From: Tuctoria greenei
Taxonomy: Eukaryota; Streptophyta; Magnoliopsida; Poales; Poaceae
DNA length: 64,000 nt
Direction: 5' to 3'
Assembly (NCBI GenBank): GCA_036927565.1
Contig: JAYESD010000001.1
Span: 62,001-126,000 of the forward strand
The translations under genes were made by a program, and so were the position numbers. Shown one piece after another: positions 12,908 through 22,060 of this stretch. The first letter of the stretch is position 1; the number at the start of each line of letters is the position of its first letter. The notes under the pieces are model-generated. The model ran no database searches. It saw only the letters and a list, made by a program, of their open reading frames with translations, and was not told where the DNA came from.

Positions 12908-14293
12908 TGAAAGCATCTAGGCCCCATGAGGTACGGTTTCGGTGATTAATGACAACCATTCGATATTACTAATGAATCTGTGAATGCAAGGTCTCAATGA
13001 CACTCAATCAAATGAAATCAAAATTACATTGGAGACCCATATAGAATCAACGAATGAGATCAAATCAAAACATATGATGACAAGAAGTGAAAGCTCTAAC
13101 TTGATATCATTCCATACTTGAAGACAATCAAAACAACACTCCAAACAAATGTCAAAGAGGTCACAAGTTCAAAATTCCAAAAGAACAACTCAAAACAACT
13201 CGAAGTCAACAAATTCAACACACCGGATCATCCGGTGATCTGAAGAATGACTGCATCGGTCGATTTGGACTCAACAGAAGAAGAAGACCTCAGAATGAAG
13301 TACACACCGGATCATCCGATGTGTATCAAGTGAACATCGGATGAATACAACAGTAAGCAAATTTTCTGAAGTGTTCTGAAGGACTGAACACCGGATCATC
13401 CGATGTTGAAGGCAGATCCACATCGGTCGATTACAACAGAAGCAAATTATCAGCTCAACCAGATTGAAGATCTATTCATCGGATCCTCCGATGATGAAGG
13501 AGGTGAAGCATCGGTCTAATAACGGTCATATCTGCACAGTGACATCAGCTAATTTGGCTTTGACCGATGTTAACTGAAGGGGAGACATCGGATCATCCGA
13601 TGTTCGCAGACAAGTGATGTCAGCCTACTTTTCCAACGGCTATCTCGTGGAGGCTGGCTATTTATACCCCTTCAACCTGTCAAATCGATAAGACTTGAAG
13701 CCCAGACATACTCTACACATCCTAGAGCATTCAAGCAAGAGAGCTACCACTTTTACATCATTTACTCATCATTTGTACACCAAGAGATAGGCTAGAACTA
13801 GCTAGAGATAGTGCTTGGGTGCCTCCATTCTTGGTGATTGGAGTCTCTAGTGTAGTGAGAGCCTTAAGGGAGTGTCCTTGGTGTGTGCAACTTCCGGAGC
13901 TTGCCAAGAGGATTGTGGAAGCCCGGAGGATCCCAAAAGTGTACAAGGCTTGAGCTCCACCTTGCCAAGGTTGGCGAACGGAGAAGAATAGTGAAGAAGC
14001 CCCTAGTCTCGGTGACTTGGGAGTGGCAAAACCCTTCGGTGGGTGTCACAACGTGGACGTAGGAAGATCCTTGTGATCTTACCGAACCACGGGATAAACT
14101 CCGTGTCCCTTGAGCGTTTGCATCCCTCTCCCTTTTTACTCTTATGCAATCTTCATTCCGCAACTTTAAATTATATTGATTGCATAGTTTAATTGCATAG
14201 GGAATTGGGCTTTAAATTGTCAAGTGCTTAATTGTCTTAAAATTTGAAAAAAAGCCCAATTCACCCCCCCTCTTGGGCGTTTCGATCCTTACA
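12908..14293 (+). repeat. Copia 5' LTR, 1,386 bp
   Basis: It runs from TGAAAGCATCTAGG to ATCCTTACA. Positions 13221-13610 carry an array of CACCGGAT/ATCCGGTG and CATCGGAT/ATCCGATG palindromes. A TATA-like CTATTTATAC lies at 13658-13667. The open frames at 13758-14163 are antisense, duplicated in the other LTR, and not considered genes. Confidence 0.96.
13221..13610. promoter_or_regulatory. Palindrome array in the copia LTR, followed by a TATA-like box
   Basis: The first unit, 13221-13237, has 8-bp arms CACCGGAT and ATCCGGTG around one base. Related units lie near 13308, 13390, 13477 and 13588; the last has perfect 9-bp arms ACATCGGAT / ATCCGATGT. Half-sites (CATCGGTCGAT, TGACCGATGT) lie between them. 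CTATTTATAC follows at 13658. Palindromic CCGG-type motifs of this kind are known in the LTR regulatory region of Sireviruses. Here they are presumably U3 cis-elements; the binding factor is unknown. Confidence 0.75.
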
Positions 14294-14295
14294 AT

Positions 14296-14307
14296 TGGTA
14301 TCAGAGC
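14296..14307 (+). other. Copia primer-binding site
   Basis: TGGTATCAGAGC starts 2 bp after the 5' LTR end and is complementary to the 3' end of initiator tRNA-Met. Confidence 0.92.
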
Positions 14308-14353
14308 CTTGTTGCTCATTGGATCATTCTAGCTTCACCGCTAGAGAGCTTAA

Positions 14354-16447
14354 ATGGCCAAGAATGGGGGTTCGGTTCCTATCTTCGAGGGCAAGAACTT
14401 TGCCTATTGGAAAGCACGCATGCGTGCCTACCTAGAGGCTATTGCTCCCGAAGTTTGGGAAGCGACCCATGCGGGATTTGGAGATAATGCTTATATTGGT
14501 GATCAAATTAAATGGGATGCTAGAGCTAGAAATGCCATTTATGAATGCATTAGTCAAGATGTATTTGCTAGAATAGCTAGTAAAGAAAAAGCATGTGAAA
14601 TTTGGGCTTGCTTAATTGAAATTCATGAGGGTTCTTCTCGTGTTAAAGAACTTAAATATCACATGCTTAAAGCAAAATATGATGAATTTAAAATGCTTCC
14701 TCATGAAAATGTTAATGAAATGTTTTCACGCTTAAATGTTCTTATTGAGGAGATTAATGCTCTTGACATTGCGTCTCTTGGCAAGGGACTTATCAACCGA
14801 AAGATCCTCATGCTCCTTCCCAAGCCCAAGTACAACATTATCAACTCCATGCTCCAAAAGGAATCGCTTGACAACATTGAAGTTTCGGAGCTCATTGGAG
14901 AAATACACGCTCATGAGATGAGTGTACTTGGGATGATGGAAAGTTCATCCTCTACAAGGACAATTGCTCTCAAGGCTTTCAAGAAAACGAAGAAAATGAT
15001 CAAGCCTAGTTCAAGCAAAGAAGAGCAAACATCAAGTGAAGATGATGATGATGAGCTTGCATCAATGATGAGAAAATTCTCCCGCTTGAACTCCAAGATT
15101 GCCAAGAAGGGATATACTTTTGATCCCAACAAGAGAGCCTTCCTACCCAAGAAAGAAAATAGCAAGACTTGCTATAATTGTGGTGAACAAGGCCACATCT
15201 CCTACGATTGTCCAAAACCGGACAAGAGAAGGGAGAACCACGAGAGCAAGCATCAAAAGCAAGAAGAAAGTGATGAAGAAGAAGAGGTCAAGCCCATGCG
15301 CTCCTTTGGAAAGAAGAAATTTGACAAAGGCAAGAAGACCAAAAGAAGAGGGCCTCAAAAAGTCTTCATGTGCGAGGCAAATGAGTGGATCACGGATGAA
15401 GAGTCAAGCGACGAAGAGAGTGAAGATGAAGAAAACTTGGCGGGACTTGCCGTCGTCAACAAGGATAACTCACCTCTTCGTCCACCTCCCATGTGCCTCA
15501 TGGCAAAAGGTAACAATGAGGTATGTGACGACTCTAGTGATGATGAGCTTTCCCCCGATGAATTAACTTCATTGATAAATGAATATCACACCATCATTAA
15601 AAGGGAAAAGAACAAAGTCAAGGCGCTAGAACAAGCTCATGCTAAACTTGAAAATGCTAACCTTGATTTGCTTGGCAAGTATGAAAGCATACTTAAAGAG
15701 CATGACACGCTCAAAACCTATGTCAAGCAAATTGAAGAAGATAAGGCTAAAATTGAGCTAGACAATCATAAGCTTGGCTTAGTTCATCAAACGCTCTCGG
15801 ATAAGCACAATGAGTTAGTTCAAGAGCATCATGCACTTAATCTCTCTTATGAAGCCATTGAACTAAAACTTAAAAATAAGGAGAAACAAACTATTGATGG
15901 CAAGGTACCCACTATTTCAAATGCTACTAATGCTTTCCATGAGTCTTTGCTTTTGAAAGAAAATGCAAGGGAGAAGGAGTTGATGGAGGAGATTGAAAGT
16001 CTCCGCACAAGCTTAGCAAGACTATCTAAGGGAGAAGACAAACATAAAGAAATCCTCTTCCATCAAGCAAAGGGCTTCAACAAGAAAGGACTTGGATCCT
16101 TCCCGGTGCCCAACAAAGGAAAGGTGCCCTCACCGGAGCTCAAAACAAGCTTCATCAAGGAAGTTGGCTCCTATTGCCAACATTGCAAGGTCACCGGTCA
16201 CCATACAAGGGAGTGCCCTCTACCTAACCGACCTTCTCCAAAATTGCCGACTAACTATACATCTACCTTTGAGAATCACTATTATTTGTTGAGCAAAATA
16301 GGTGCTAAGGTGAAGGCAAAGTTCATTGGCATGAACGTAAAGGGGATGAAAGGGAAGCTCCCCAAGCAACTTTGGGTCCCAAAAGCACTTGTATCACATA
16401 TACAAGGACCAAAGCTAGCTTGGGTACCTAAAGTCAAGAACACGTAA
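14354..16447 (+). CDS. Copia gag polyprotein (UBN2-type), ORF1
   Basis: An intact 697-aa ORF starts 46 bp after the primer site in good context (AAATGGC). Residues about 10-200 form the copia gag-polypeptide/UBN2 region (NFAYWKARM, EIWACL.EIHEGSSRVKELK). A zinc knuckle CYNCGEQGHISYDC follows at about residues 273-286, then acidic/Lys-rich linkers and a long coiled coil (about residues 400-570). A second CCHC motif, CQHCKVTGHHTREC, lies at about residues 613-626, and the C-terminus has GPKLAWVPK. In autonomous relatives the WVPK repeats lead directly into protease and integrase; here the frame stops. The product should form virus-like particles and package RNA. It has no enzymatic domain. Confidence 0.9.
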   Translation: MAKNGGSVPIFEGKNFAYWKARMRAYLEAIAPEVWEATHAGFGDNAYIGDQIKWDARARNAIYECISQDVFARIASKEKACEIWACLIEIHEGSSRVKELKYHMLKAKYDEFKMLPHENVNEMFSRLNVLIEEINALDIASLGKGLINRKILMLLPKPKYNIINSMLQKESLDNIEVSELIGEIHAHEMSVLGMMESSSSTRTIALKAFKKTKKMIKPSSSKEEQTSSEDDDDELASMMRKFSRLNSKIAKKGYTFDPNKRAFLPKKENSKTCYNCGEQGHISYDCPKPDKRRENHESKHQKQEESDEEEEVKPMRSFGKKKFDKGKKTKRRGPQKVFMCEANEWITDEESSDEESEDEENLAGLAVVNKDNSPLRPPPMCLMAKGNNEVCDDSSDDELSPDELTSLINEYHTIIKREKNKVKALEQAHAKLENANLDLLGKYESILKEHDTLKTYVKQIEEDKAKIELDNHKLGLVHQTLSDKHNELVQEHHALNLSYEAIELKLKNKEKQTIDGKVPTISNATNAFHESLLLKENAREKELMEEIESLRTSLARLSKGEDKHKEILFHQAKGFNKKGLGSFPVPNKGKVPSPELKTSFIKEVGSYCQHCKVTGHHTRECPLPNRPSPKLPTNYTSTFENHYYLLSKIGAKVKAKFIGMNVKGMKGKLPKQLWVPKALVSHIQGPKLAWVPKVKNT

Positions 16448-17877
16448 CCATCCACGAGGTGACTTCAAGAGGGGACCTCCACCATCAAAGAAAATCTACC
16501 AAGGACCTCTTGAAGAAAGTTGAGAATGGGAGCCCAACGCGGATATGGACGGTAACCCTATTGTCAAATCAAATTACCATTCCATAAATAGTTTATTGCT
16601 ATATCTTTCCGCATCTAGGCCCCATGTCATGTTAAAATGAATGCTTGTATGATTATGTGCCTCTCCTTTGTGACAATGCAAGTGCGGTTAGATTTGCTAA
16701 AAACCCCATTCCCGTACTTGACGAGAAAACCTTTTATAGACTTAGAAGTGGATTAAATGTGCTAGATGCATCTAACGTCATGTAAGTTGCCATGCTCATG
16801 TAAGGATGCATATCATATAGGTCTTGTCTAACTCCCAAAGGATAGGGGCAAGCTAGAAGTAGTTTTCCCTGAGGAAGCCTTTGGAAGGTTCAAACTTGGC
16901 AAGATAGATTTATTTTATGCCTTGCATGATCCCTGCCATATAAACTTGCACTCATTTAATCTCTTGCACTATAATTTGTTTGGCATTGCATACGGTAGAA
17001 TTGTCACAAAGGGGAACCCACATCATGAGAAGGAGACTTGTTTGAAATGCAATATCTCAACTCATATGATGTGGAAAGAGCAAAATTCTAAAGGAACATG
17101 CTTTAATGAGATAGAAGTTTCCATACTCTACCTCACAAAGCATGGGCCTTACATTTTATTTGGATATTTTTCCTCCATTTTTTTGGTGTTCCGTGTGTGT
17201 TAAGGTCTAGCCAAGCTATTGGCATATTAGCTTCTTGAGGGGTAAGGGGTTGCCCAAAAAGTCCTAAGACATGTGTTTCTCCTAAATTGATTGTTCGGTC
17301 AAAGGACATATATGGGATGTTTTCGTTCTGTTGCCATCGGATTATCCGATGCCCCTGTCAATCCCTCATCGGTCAAATAGGTGTTCAATCCTCAAAGCCC
17401 AACTCTGTCAGAGCCTCAAATGATCCGACGAGTTCATCCTGGAAAACATCGGTCCATCCGATGTTCACTCTTCTGGAGCTGTGATCCATTCAACCGATGT
17501 CTACCTCCCTCTAACGTCGGATCATCCGGTGTCAATATCACTCGGTTGAACACCCTTACTGTGCTATTCGACCGATGTTCAAAACCCTAATCATCGGTTC
17601 ATCCGATGTCAACAGCAATTCTTGAATATCCTTACTGTTGCGATTGACCGATGTTCACTGCTTCTTTCATCGGTCCATCCGGTGTTTGTAAAACTGCTAG
17701 GGTTTGGGCCCCACTATTTAAACTCAAGCGCCGCCGCCGTTTCTTTTTCTCCCCGATCGATCATTACACCTGCAGCGCCGCCGCCGGCCGCCGCCGCCTC
17801 TCCTCCCGCTCACAGCGCTGCCGCCGCCGCCTCCCCTAGCACCGCCGCCACCTGCCGACGCGCCTCCAGCCGCCGCC
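16448..17877 (+). other. Non-coding spacer between the two copia ORFs
   Basis: About 1.4 kb sits where pol would be expected. I found no integrase, RT or RNase H motif in any frame. It contains a 16-base copy of the LTR start (16611-16626) and a palindrome/half-site array with a TATA-like box (listed separately). From 17740 on it becomes very GC-rich with CCGCCG repeats. Confidence 0.75.
17330..17722 (+). promoter_or_regulatory. LTR-like palindrome array and TATA box upstream of copia ORF2
   Basis: Between 17337 and 17690 there are at least nine units of the motif family seen in the LTR, for example ATCGGATTATCCGAT, CATCGGTCCATCCGATG, CGGATCATCCGGTG and CATCGGTTCATCCGATG, mixed with ACCGATGT half-sites. 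CTATTTAAA follows at 17714-17722, about as far downstream as the LTR TATA box is from its own array. By analogy this may be a separate promoter for ORF2. The motif copies are seen; the promoter role is inferred. Confidence 0.55.
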
Positions 17878-18138
17878 GTGCCTCCAGCCGCCGCCGAGCG
17901 TCCCCGGCTGCCACACCTCGCAGCGCCGCCATCAAGCGCCACCGCCGCCTCCTCCACCAGCCTCCAACGCCGGCAGTTCTCCCCGCTAGGGTTTCTCGCC
18001 CGAGCCATCGATCGTCGCCGTTCGTCGCCTTTCATCGATCTCGTGTCTTTTCGTCGACGAGGTTTGTTCCGTGCAGCGCGACGTCCTTCATTGTTCCCGT
18101 CATCCTTTCGCTTACCCTTGCTCTCGATTTTCTTGAAG

Positions 18139-20310
18139 ATGGCCCGTGATCGCAAAGGCAAAGGCAAGGCTATCACGGAGCCCGCCGCGAAAAAGCGGAA
18201 ACTTTCGAAGGATGAGAAGAAGGCCTTGATGGCTGCTCGCGCCGCCGAGGAGCGTGAGCGCGGCCGTGGGGGGTCCTTGAGGATCCGTGAGGCCCGTCCG
18301 AGGCCGCCTCCAATGGTCGACGACTCCGACGCCGAAGAGGAGCCCGTTGAGCCCCTCGTCCGCCGGCGCTCAGCCCGGACGCGTGGGGGTCACACCGAGG
18401 CTGCTCCTCGACCAAGACCGACGGCTGCCAACCGTCGTGAGGACAGGGAGGCTGAGAGGGACATCCATGAGGAGGACACGGCCGTCCTGGTCCGAGAAGG
18501 AGTTCGCCTTGTGGACTACCGGAAGATGAAGGCGAAGCAACTCCGTAAGCTCAGATGGAGTATTCTTCTTGAGGAGTGGTTCCCACAGCCCCGAGAGCTG
18601 CTTGTTGACAGTCGCTTCTGGACTGTCACCCAGGCGTCTCTCTATGAGACCTACAAGCGCCGGGGGCACAAGCTCTTTCAGCACAACCACCTGGACTGGA
18701 GGCAGCTTGCAGTGGCCGCAGAAACTGATGTCCGCCCCTTCTTTGAGCGATATAGAGGCTTAGTGGAGCTACTGGACTATGAGAGGAGTGCGTATGTGGA
18801 AGAATGGGTCCGTGTCTTCTACGCGACCCTGTACATCTCAGAGGGCAGAAGATCAATTGCCTTCATGTTCAATGGTCAGCACTACCATCTCACGAGGCAG
18901 ACTTTGGGGCACATCCTTGGCTTGGACCTGCACGACACTAGCATACATGAGAAGGTCTATGGGCAGGCAGATCCACCGAGGAGGCCACTTACTGGAGGGA
19001 TAGCACCTCAGCTGGACGAGATCCGCTCCTTGTTTGGCCCCACGTTCTCTCCAGATCAGCCGAGAGTCCCAGCACTCCTGACCCCAGCTGCGCGCATTGT
19101 GCACCTCGCCTTGCGCCGCACGCTCCTGCCGAGGTCAGGATACTTGGAGGGGTTCACGAGTCTCCAGCAGACCCTCCTGTTCTACATAATGAACGGGATG
19201 GATTTTGATATCATAGACATACTTCTCTGCGAGATGGAGGACGTTATTACAGATGGAGTGGGCATGATGAGGCAGATGGTCTATGGGCACTGGATCAGCT
19301 TTATTTGCTCTATGGTGGTGCCAGAGGGACATTCAGCACAGGCCCGGCTTGCTGACGAGAGCGTGACCCGCTTCAGTCACTACCGTGCGTCCGCTCCTGG
19401 AGACCGCCGCCTTGGCCGTCCAGTTGAGCGCCAGGTCAGGGCCCGCTTGACTGAGGAGGATTGTTCTGACCTCGAGAAGGAAGATGAGCGTCTGGCTGAG
19501 GCAGAAGCTCACGGTGGAGACTTGCAGCACGTCTGGTCCGAGAGCGACACAGACGAGAGTGTTGAGGAGTACTTCCCTCCACCTCCACCCTCACCGAGAC
19601 AGCACGACGCCGAGGCAGGAGGCTCAGCTGCTCCGCCACCGACACCACCTCCTGTGTCCGAGGCGCAGGTGTCACAGCCGTCGGAGCTGTCCTCCCTTCT
19701 TCAGCAGATGATCGAGCAGCAGCGCCAGGACAGGCTCGCTGCCGAGCAGGCCAGGGCAGAGCAGGCTGCTCACTTGGCACAGCTGCAGCGGCAGCAGCAG
19801 GAGCTCCAGCTGGAGATCGCCCGTCAGAGGCGAGAGGATACGGACCGGTTCACCAACCTGGTCGATCAGATGCACCGCCGTACCCTCGACCAGCAGCAGC
19901 AGACCCAGCAGGCCATGATGGGGATCCTAGGGTTGATCACCAACCTATACACTCAGACCGGGATCGCCCTTCCTTCACAGCAGCCTGGACTGGGACTGGC
20001 TCCAGGTGTCGCTCAGGTGCCTACTACCCCTATCCCTTCGATCAGCATGTCACCGCTTCTGGCACCCAGCGCACCGATTCACTCACCACTGCCGGCGACG
20101 ACCTTGTTCCAGCAGACACCGGCGTCCGTGGTGAGCGCTCCACTTCCTCCAGCTCCTCCAGCATCCTCAGTACCTGCTCCCTCTCCTCCAGCACCGGCAG
20201 CAGACCCTCCAGTTCCCACCGCTCCGGCAGCTCCTTCGACCGGCGACTCCAGCTCCGACGACTGCGACGGTGCTCAGTTCGTCCTCGCGCCTAGCTCTCA
20301 GGGTCAGTAG
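18139..20310 (+). CDS. Copia ORF2, plant retroelement-associated protein of unknown function
   Basis: This 723-aa ORF begins with ATG at 18139 in good context (AAGATGG). The frame is open further upstream but only with a GTG start, so the first ATG is chosen. Residues 1-50 are very basic (KKRKLSKDEKK, nuclear-signal-like). Residues about 90-420 form a folded, mostly helical domain (YVEEWVRVFYATLYIS, HLTRQTLGHILGLDL, YIMNGMDFDIIDILL). It resembles the 'putative plant transposon protein' domain found in many plant retroelements. After an acidic stretch comes a Gln-rich coiled coil (about residues 515-600), then a Pro/Ala/Ser-rich tail. No signal peptide or membrane segment is seen, so it is not a classical envelope despite its env-like position. 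A second structural or nuclear-targeting protein is possible. Function unknown. Confidence 0.75.
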   Translation: MARDRKGKGKAITEPAAKKRKLSKDEKKALMAARAAEERERGRGGSLRIREARPRPPPMVDDSDAEEEPVEPLVRRRSARTRGGHTEAAPRPRPTAANRREDREAERDIHEEDTAVLVREGVRLVDYRKMKAKQLRKLRWSILLEEWFPQPRELLVDSRFWTVTQASLYETYKRRGHKLFQHNHLDWRQLAVAAETDVRPFFERYRGLVELLDYERSAYVEEWVRVFYATLYISEGRRSIAFMFNGQHYHLTRQTLGHILGLDLHDTSIHEKVYGQADPPRRPLTGGIAPQLDEIRSLFGPTFSPDQPRVPALLTPAARIVHLALRRTLLPRSGYLEGFTSLQQTLLFYIMNGMDFDIIDILLCEMEDVITDGVGMMRQMVYGHWISFICSMVVPEGHSAQARLADESVTRFSHYRASAPGDRRLGRPVERQVRARLTEEDCSDLEKEDERLAEAEAHGGDLQHVWSESDTDESVEEYFPPPPPSPRQHDAEAGGSAAPPPTPPPVSEAQVSQPSELSSLLQQMIEQQRQDRLAAEQARAEQAAHLAQLQRQQQELQLEIARQRREDTDRFTNLVDQMHRRTLDQQQQTQQAMMGILGLITNLYTQTGIALPSQQPGLGLAPGVAQVPTTPIPSISMSPLLAPSAPIHSPLPATTLFQQTPASVVSAPLPPAPPASSVPAPSPPAPAADPPVPTAPAAPSTGDSSSDDCDGAQFVLAPSSQGQ

Positions 20311-20669
20311 GCGTTCTGATCCCTTTTTGGTGTCTTGATGCCAAAGGGGGAGAAGATGTAGGAGAGTCAGGGGGAGTAGCAGTCTCAGGGGGAGTACGTG
20401 TTTAGGGGGAGTGTGTGAGTGTGTGTTTATCTTTTGTATTCTTGCTTGAGTACTCTTTTGTAATTTTAATTAAGCACTCTTTCATTTGTCTCTTTTGCTT
20501 ATGATTTTAATCAATTGAGCTTTTCGCACCATAATTTTCATTTGCCCTTTACAAGATTCATGTGTCCTATGTTGTACTTATTGCATATCTACTTGTGTAT
20601 TATCATCAAATTCATTATTATTACGCTTTAAATTATTGTGTTGTCATCAATCACCAAAAAGGGGGAGAT
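20311..20669 (+). other. Copia 3' untranslated segment with multiple polypurine tracts
   Basis: It contains five AGGGGGAG-type tracts: about 20344-20352, 20369-20376, 20386-20393, 20404-20411 and 20656-20667. The last, AAAAAGGGGGAG, lies just before the 3' LTR (20670) and is the presumptive plus-strand primer. Multiplied polypurine tracts are a known Sirevirus trait. The remainder is AT-rich. Confidence 0.8.
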
Positions 20670-22055
20670 TGAAAGCATCTAGGCCCCATGAGGTACGGTT
20701 TCGGTGATTAATGACAACCATTCGATATTACTAATGAATCTGTGAATGCAAGGTCTCAATGACACTCAATCAAATGAAATCAAAATTACATTGGAGACCC
20801 ATATAGAATCAACGAATGAGATCAAATCAAAACATATGATGACAAGAAGTGAAAGCTCTAACTTGATATCATTCCATACTTGAAGACAATCAAAACAACA
20901 CTCCAAACAAATGTCAAAGAGGTCACAAGTTCAAAATTCCAAAAGAACAACTCAAAACAACTCGAAGTCAACAAATTCAACACACCGGATCATCCGGTGA
21001 TCTGAAGAATGACTGCATCGGTCGATTTGGACTCAACAGAAGAAGAAGACCTCAGAATGAAGTACACACCGGATCATCCGATGTGTATCAAGTGAACATC
21101 GGATGAATACAACAGTAAGCAAATTTTCTGAAGTGTTCTGAAGGACTGAACACCGGATCATCCGATGTTGAAGGCAGATCCACATCGGTCGATTACAACA
21201 GAAGCAAATTATCAGCTCAACCAGATTGAAGATCTATTCATCGGATCCTCCGATGATGAAGGAGGTGAAGCATCGGTCTAATAACGGTCATATCTGCACA
21301 GTGACATCAGCTAATTTGGCTTTGACCGATGTTAACTGAAGGGGAGACATCGGATCATCCGATGTTCGCAGACAAGTGATGTCAGCCTACTTTTCCAACG
21401 GCTATCTCGTGGAGGCTGGCTATTTATACCCCTTCAACCTGTCAAATCGATAAGACTTGAAGCCCAGACATACTCTACACATCCTAGAGCATTCAAGCAA
21501 GAGAGCTACCACTTTTACATCATTTACTCATCATTTGTACACCAAGAGATAGGCTAGAACTAGCTAGAGATAGTGCTTGGGTGCCTCCATTCTTGGTGAT
21601 TGGAGTCTCTAGTGTAGTGAGAGCCTTAAGGGAGTGTCCTTGGTGTGTGCAACTTCCGGAGCTTGCCAAGAGGATTGTGGAAGCCCGGAGGATCCCAAAA
21701 GTGTACAAGGCTTGAGCTCCACCTTGCCAAGGTTGGCGAACGGAGAAGAATAGTGAAGAAGCCCCTAGTCTCGGTGACTTGGGAGTGGCAAAACCCTTCG
21801 GTGGGTGTCACAACGTGGACGTAGGAAGATCCTTGTGATCTTACCGAACCACGGGATAAACTCCGTGTCCCTTGAGCGTTTGCATCCCTCTCCCTTTTTA
21901 CTCTTATGCAATCTTCATTCCGCAACTTTAAATTATATTGATTGCATAGTTTAATTGCATAGGGAATTGGGCTTTAAATTGTCAAGTGCTTAATTGTCTT
22001 AAAATTTGAAAAAAAGCCCAATTCACCCCCCCTCTTGGGCGTTTCGATCCTTACA
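20670..22055 (+). repeat. Copia 3' LTR, 1,386 bp
   Basis: This is the same length as the 5' LTR and identical to it by eye at a constant offset of 7,762. The element ends at ATCCTTACA and is followed by ATGGG (22056-22060), the second copy of the target duplication. Confidence 0.96.
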
Positions 22056-22060
22056 ATGGG

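Larger units (their letters stand above)
12908..22055 (+). mobile_element. Non-autonomous copia element (Sirevirus-like), nested in the gypsy LTR
   Basis: This 9,148-bp element starts TGAAAGCATC and ends ATCCTTACA, with target duplication ATGGG at 12903-12907 and 22056-22060. LTRs are 12908-14293 and 20670-22055, both 1,386 bp, with no difference found by eye. The internal region has a tRNA-Met primer site, a copia-type gag ORF, about 1.7 kb without coding capacity, a second ORF of unknown role and several GGGGGAG tracts before the 3' LTR. Gag type, palindromic LTR motifs and multiplied polypurine tracts are Sirevirus traits. No protease, integrase, reverse transcriptase or RNase H is encoded, so it must be mobilised by a relative. 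Identical LTRs and intact ORFs show very recent insertion. Confidence 0.93.

Noticed and set aside
13221..13610. Repeated palindromes considered as a CRISPR-like array
   Set aside because: Spacing and repeat sequence vary, units are short palindromes in a eukaryotic LTR, and no cas genes exist.
13758..14163. Antisense open frames in the copia LTR
   Set aside because: They are exactly duplicated at 21520-21925 because both are LTR copies, and no protein family was recognised.
17622..18149. 175-codon open frame with Ala/Ser/Pro repeats
   Set aside because: It is a product of CCGCCG repeats in the ORF2 leader, in a different frame from the supported ORF2.
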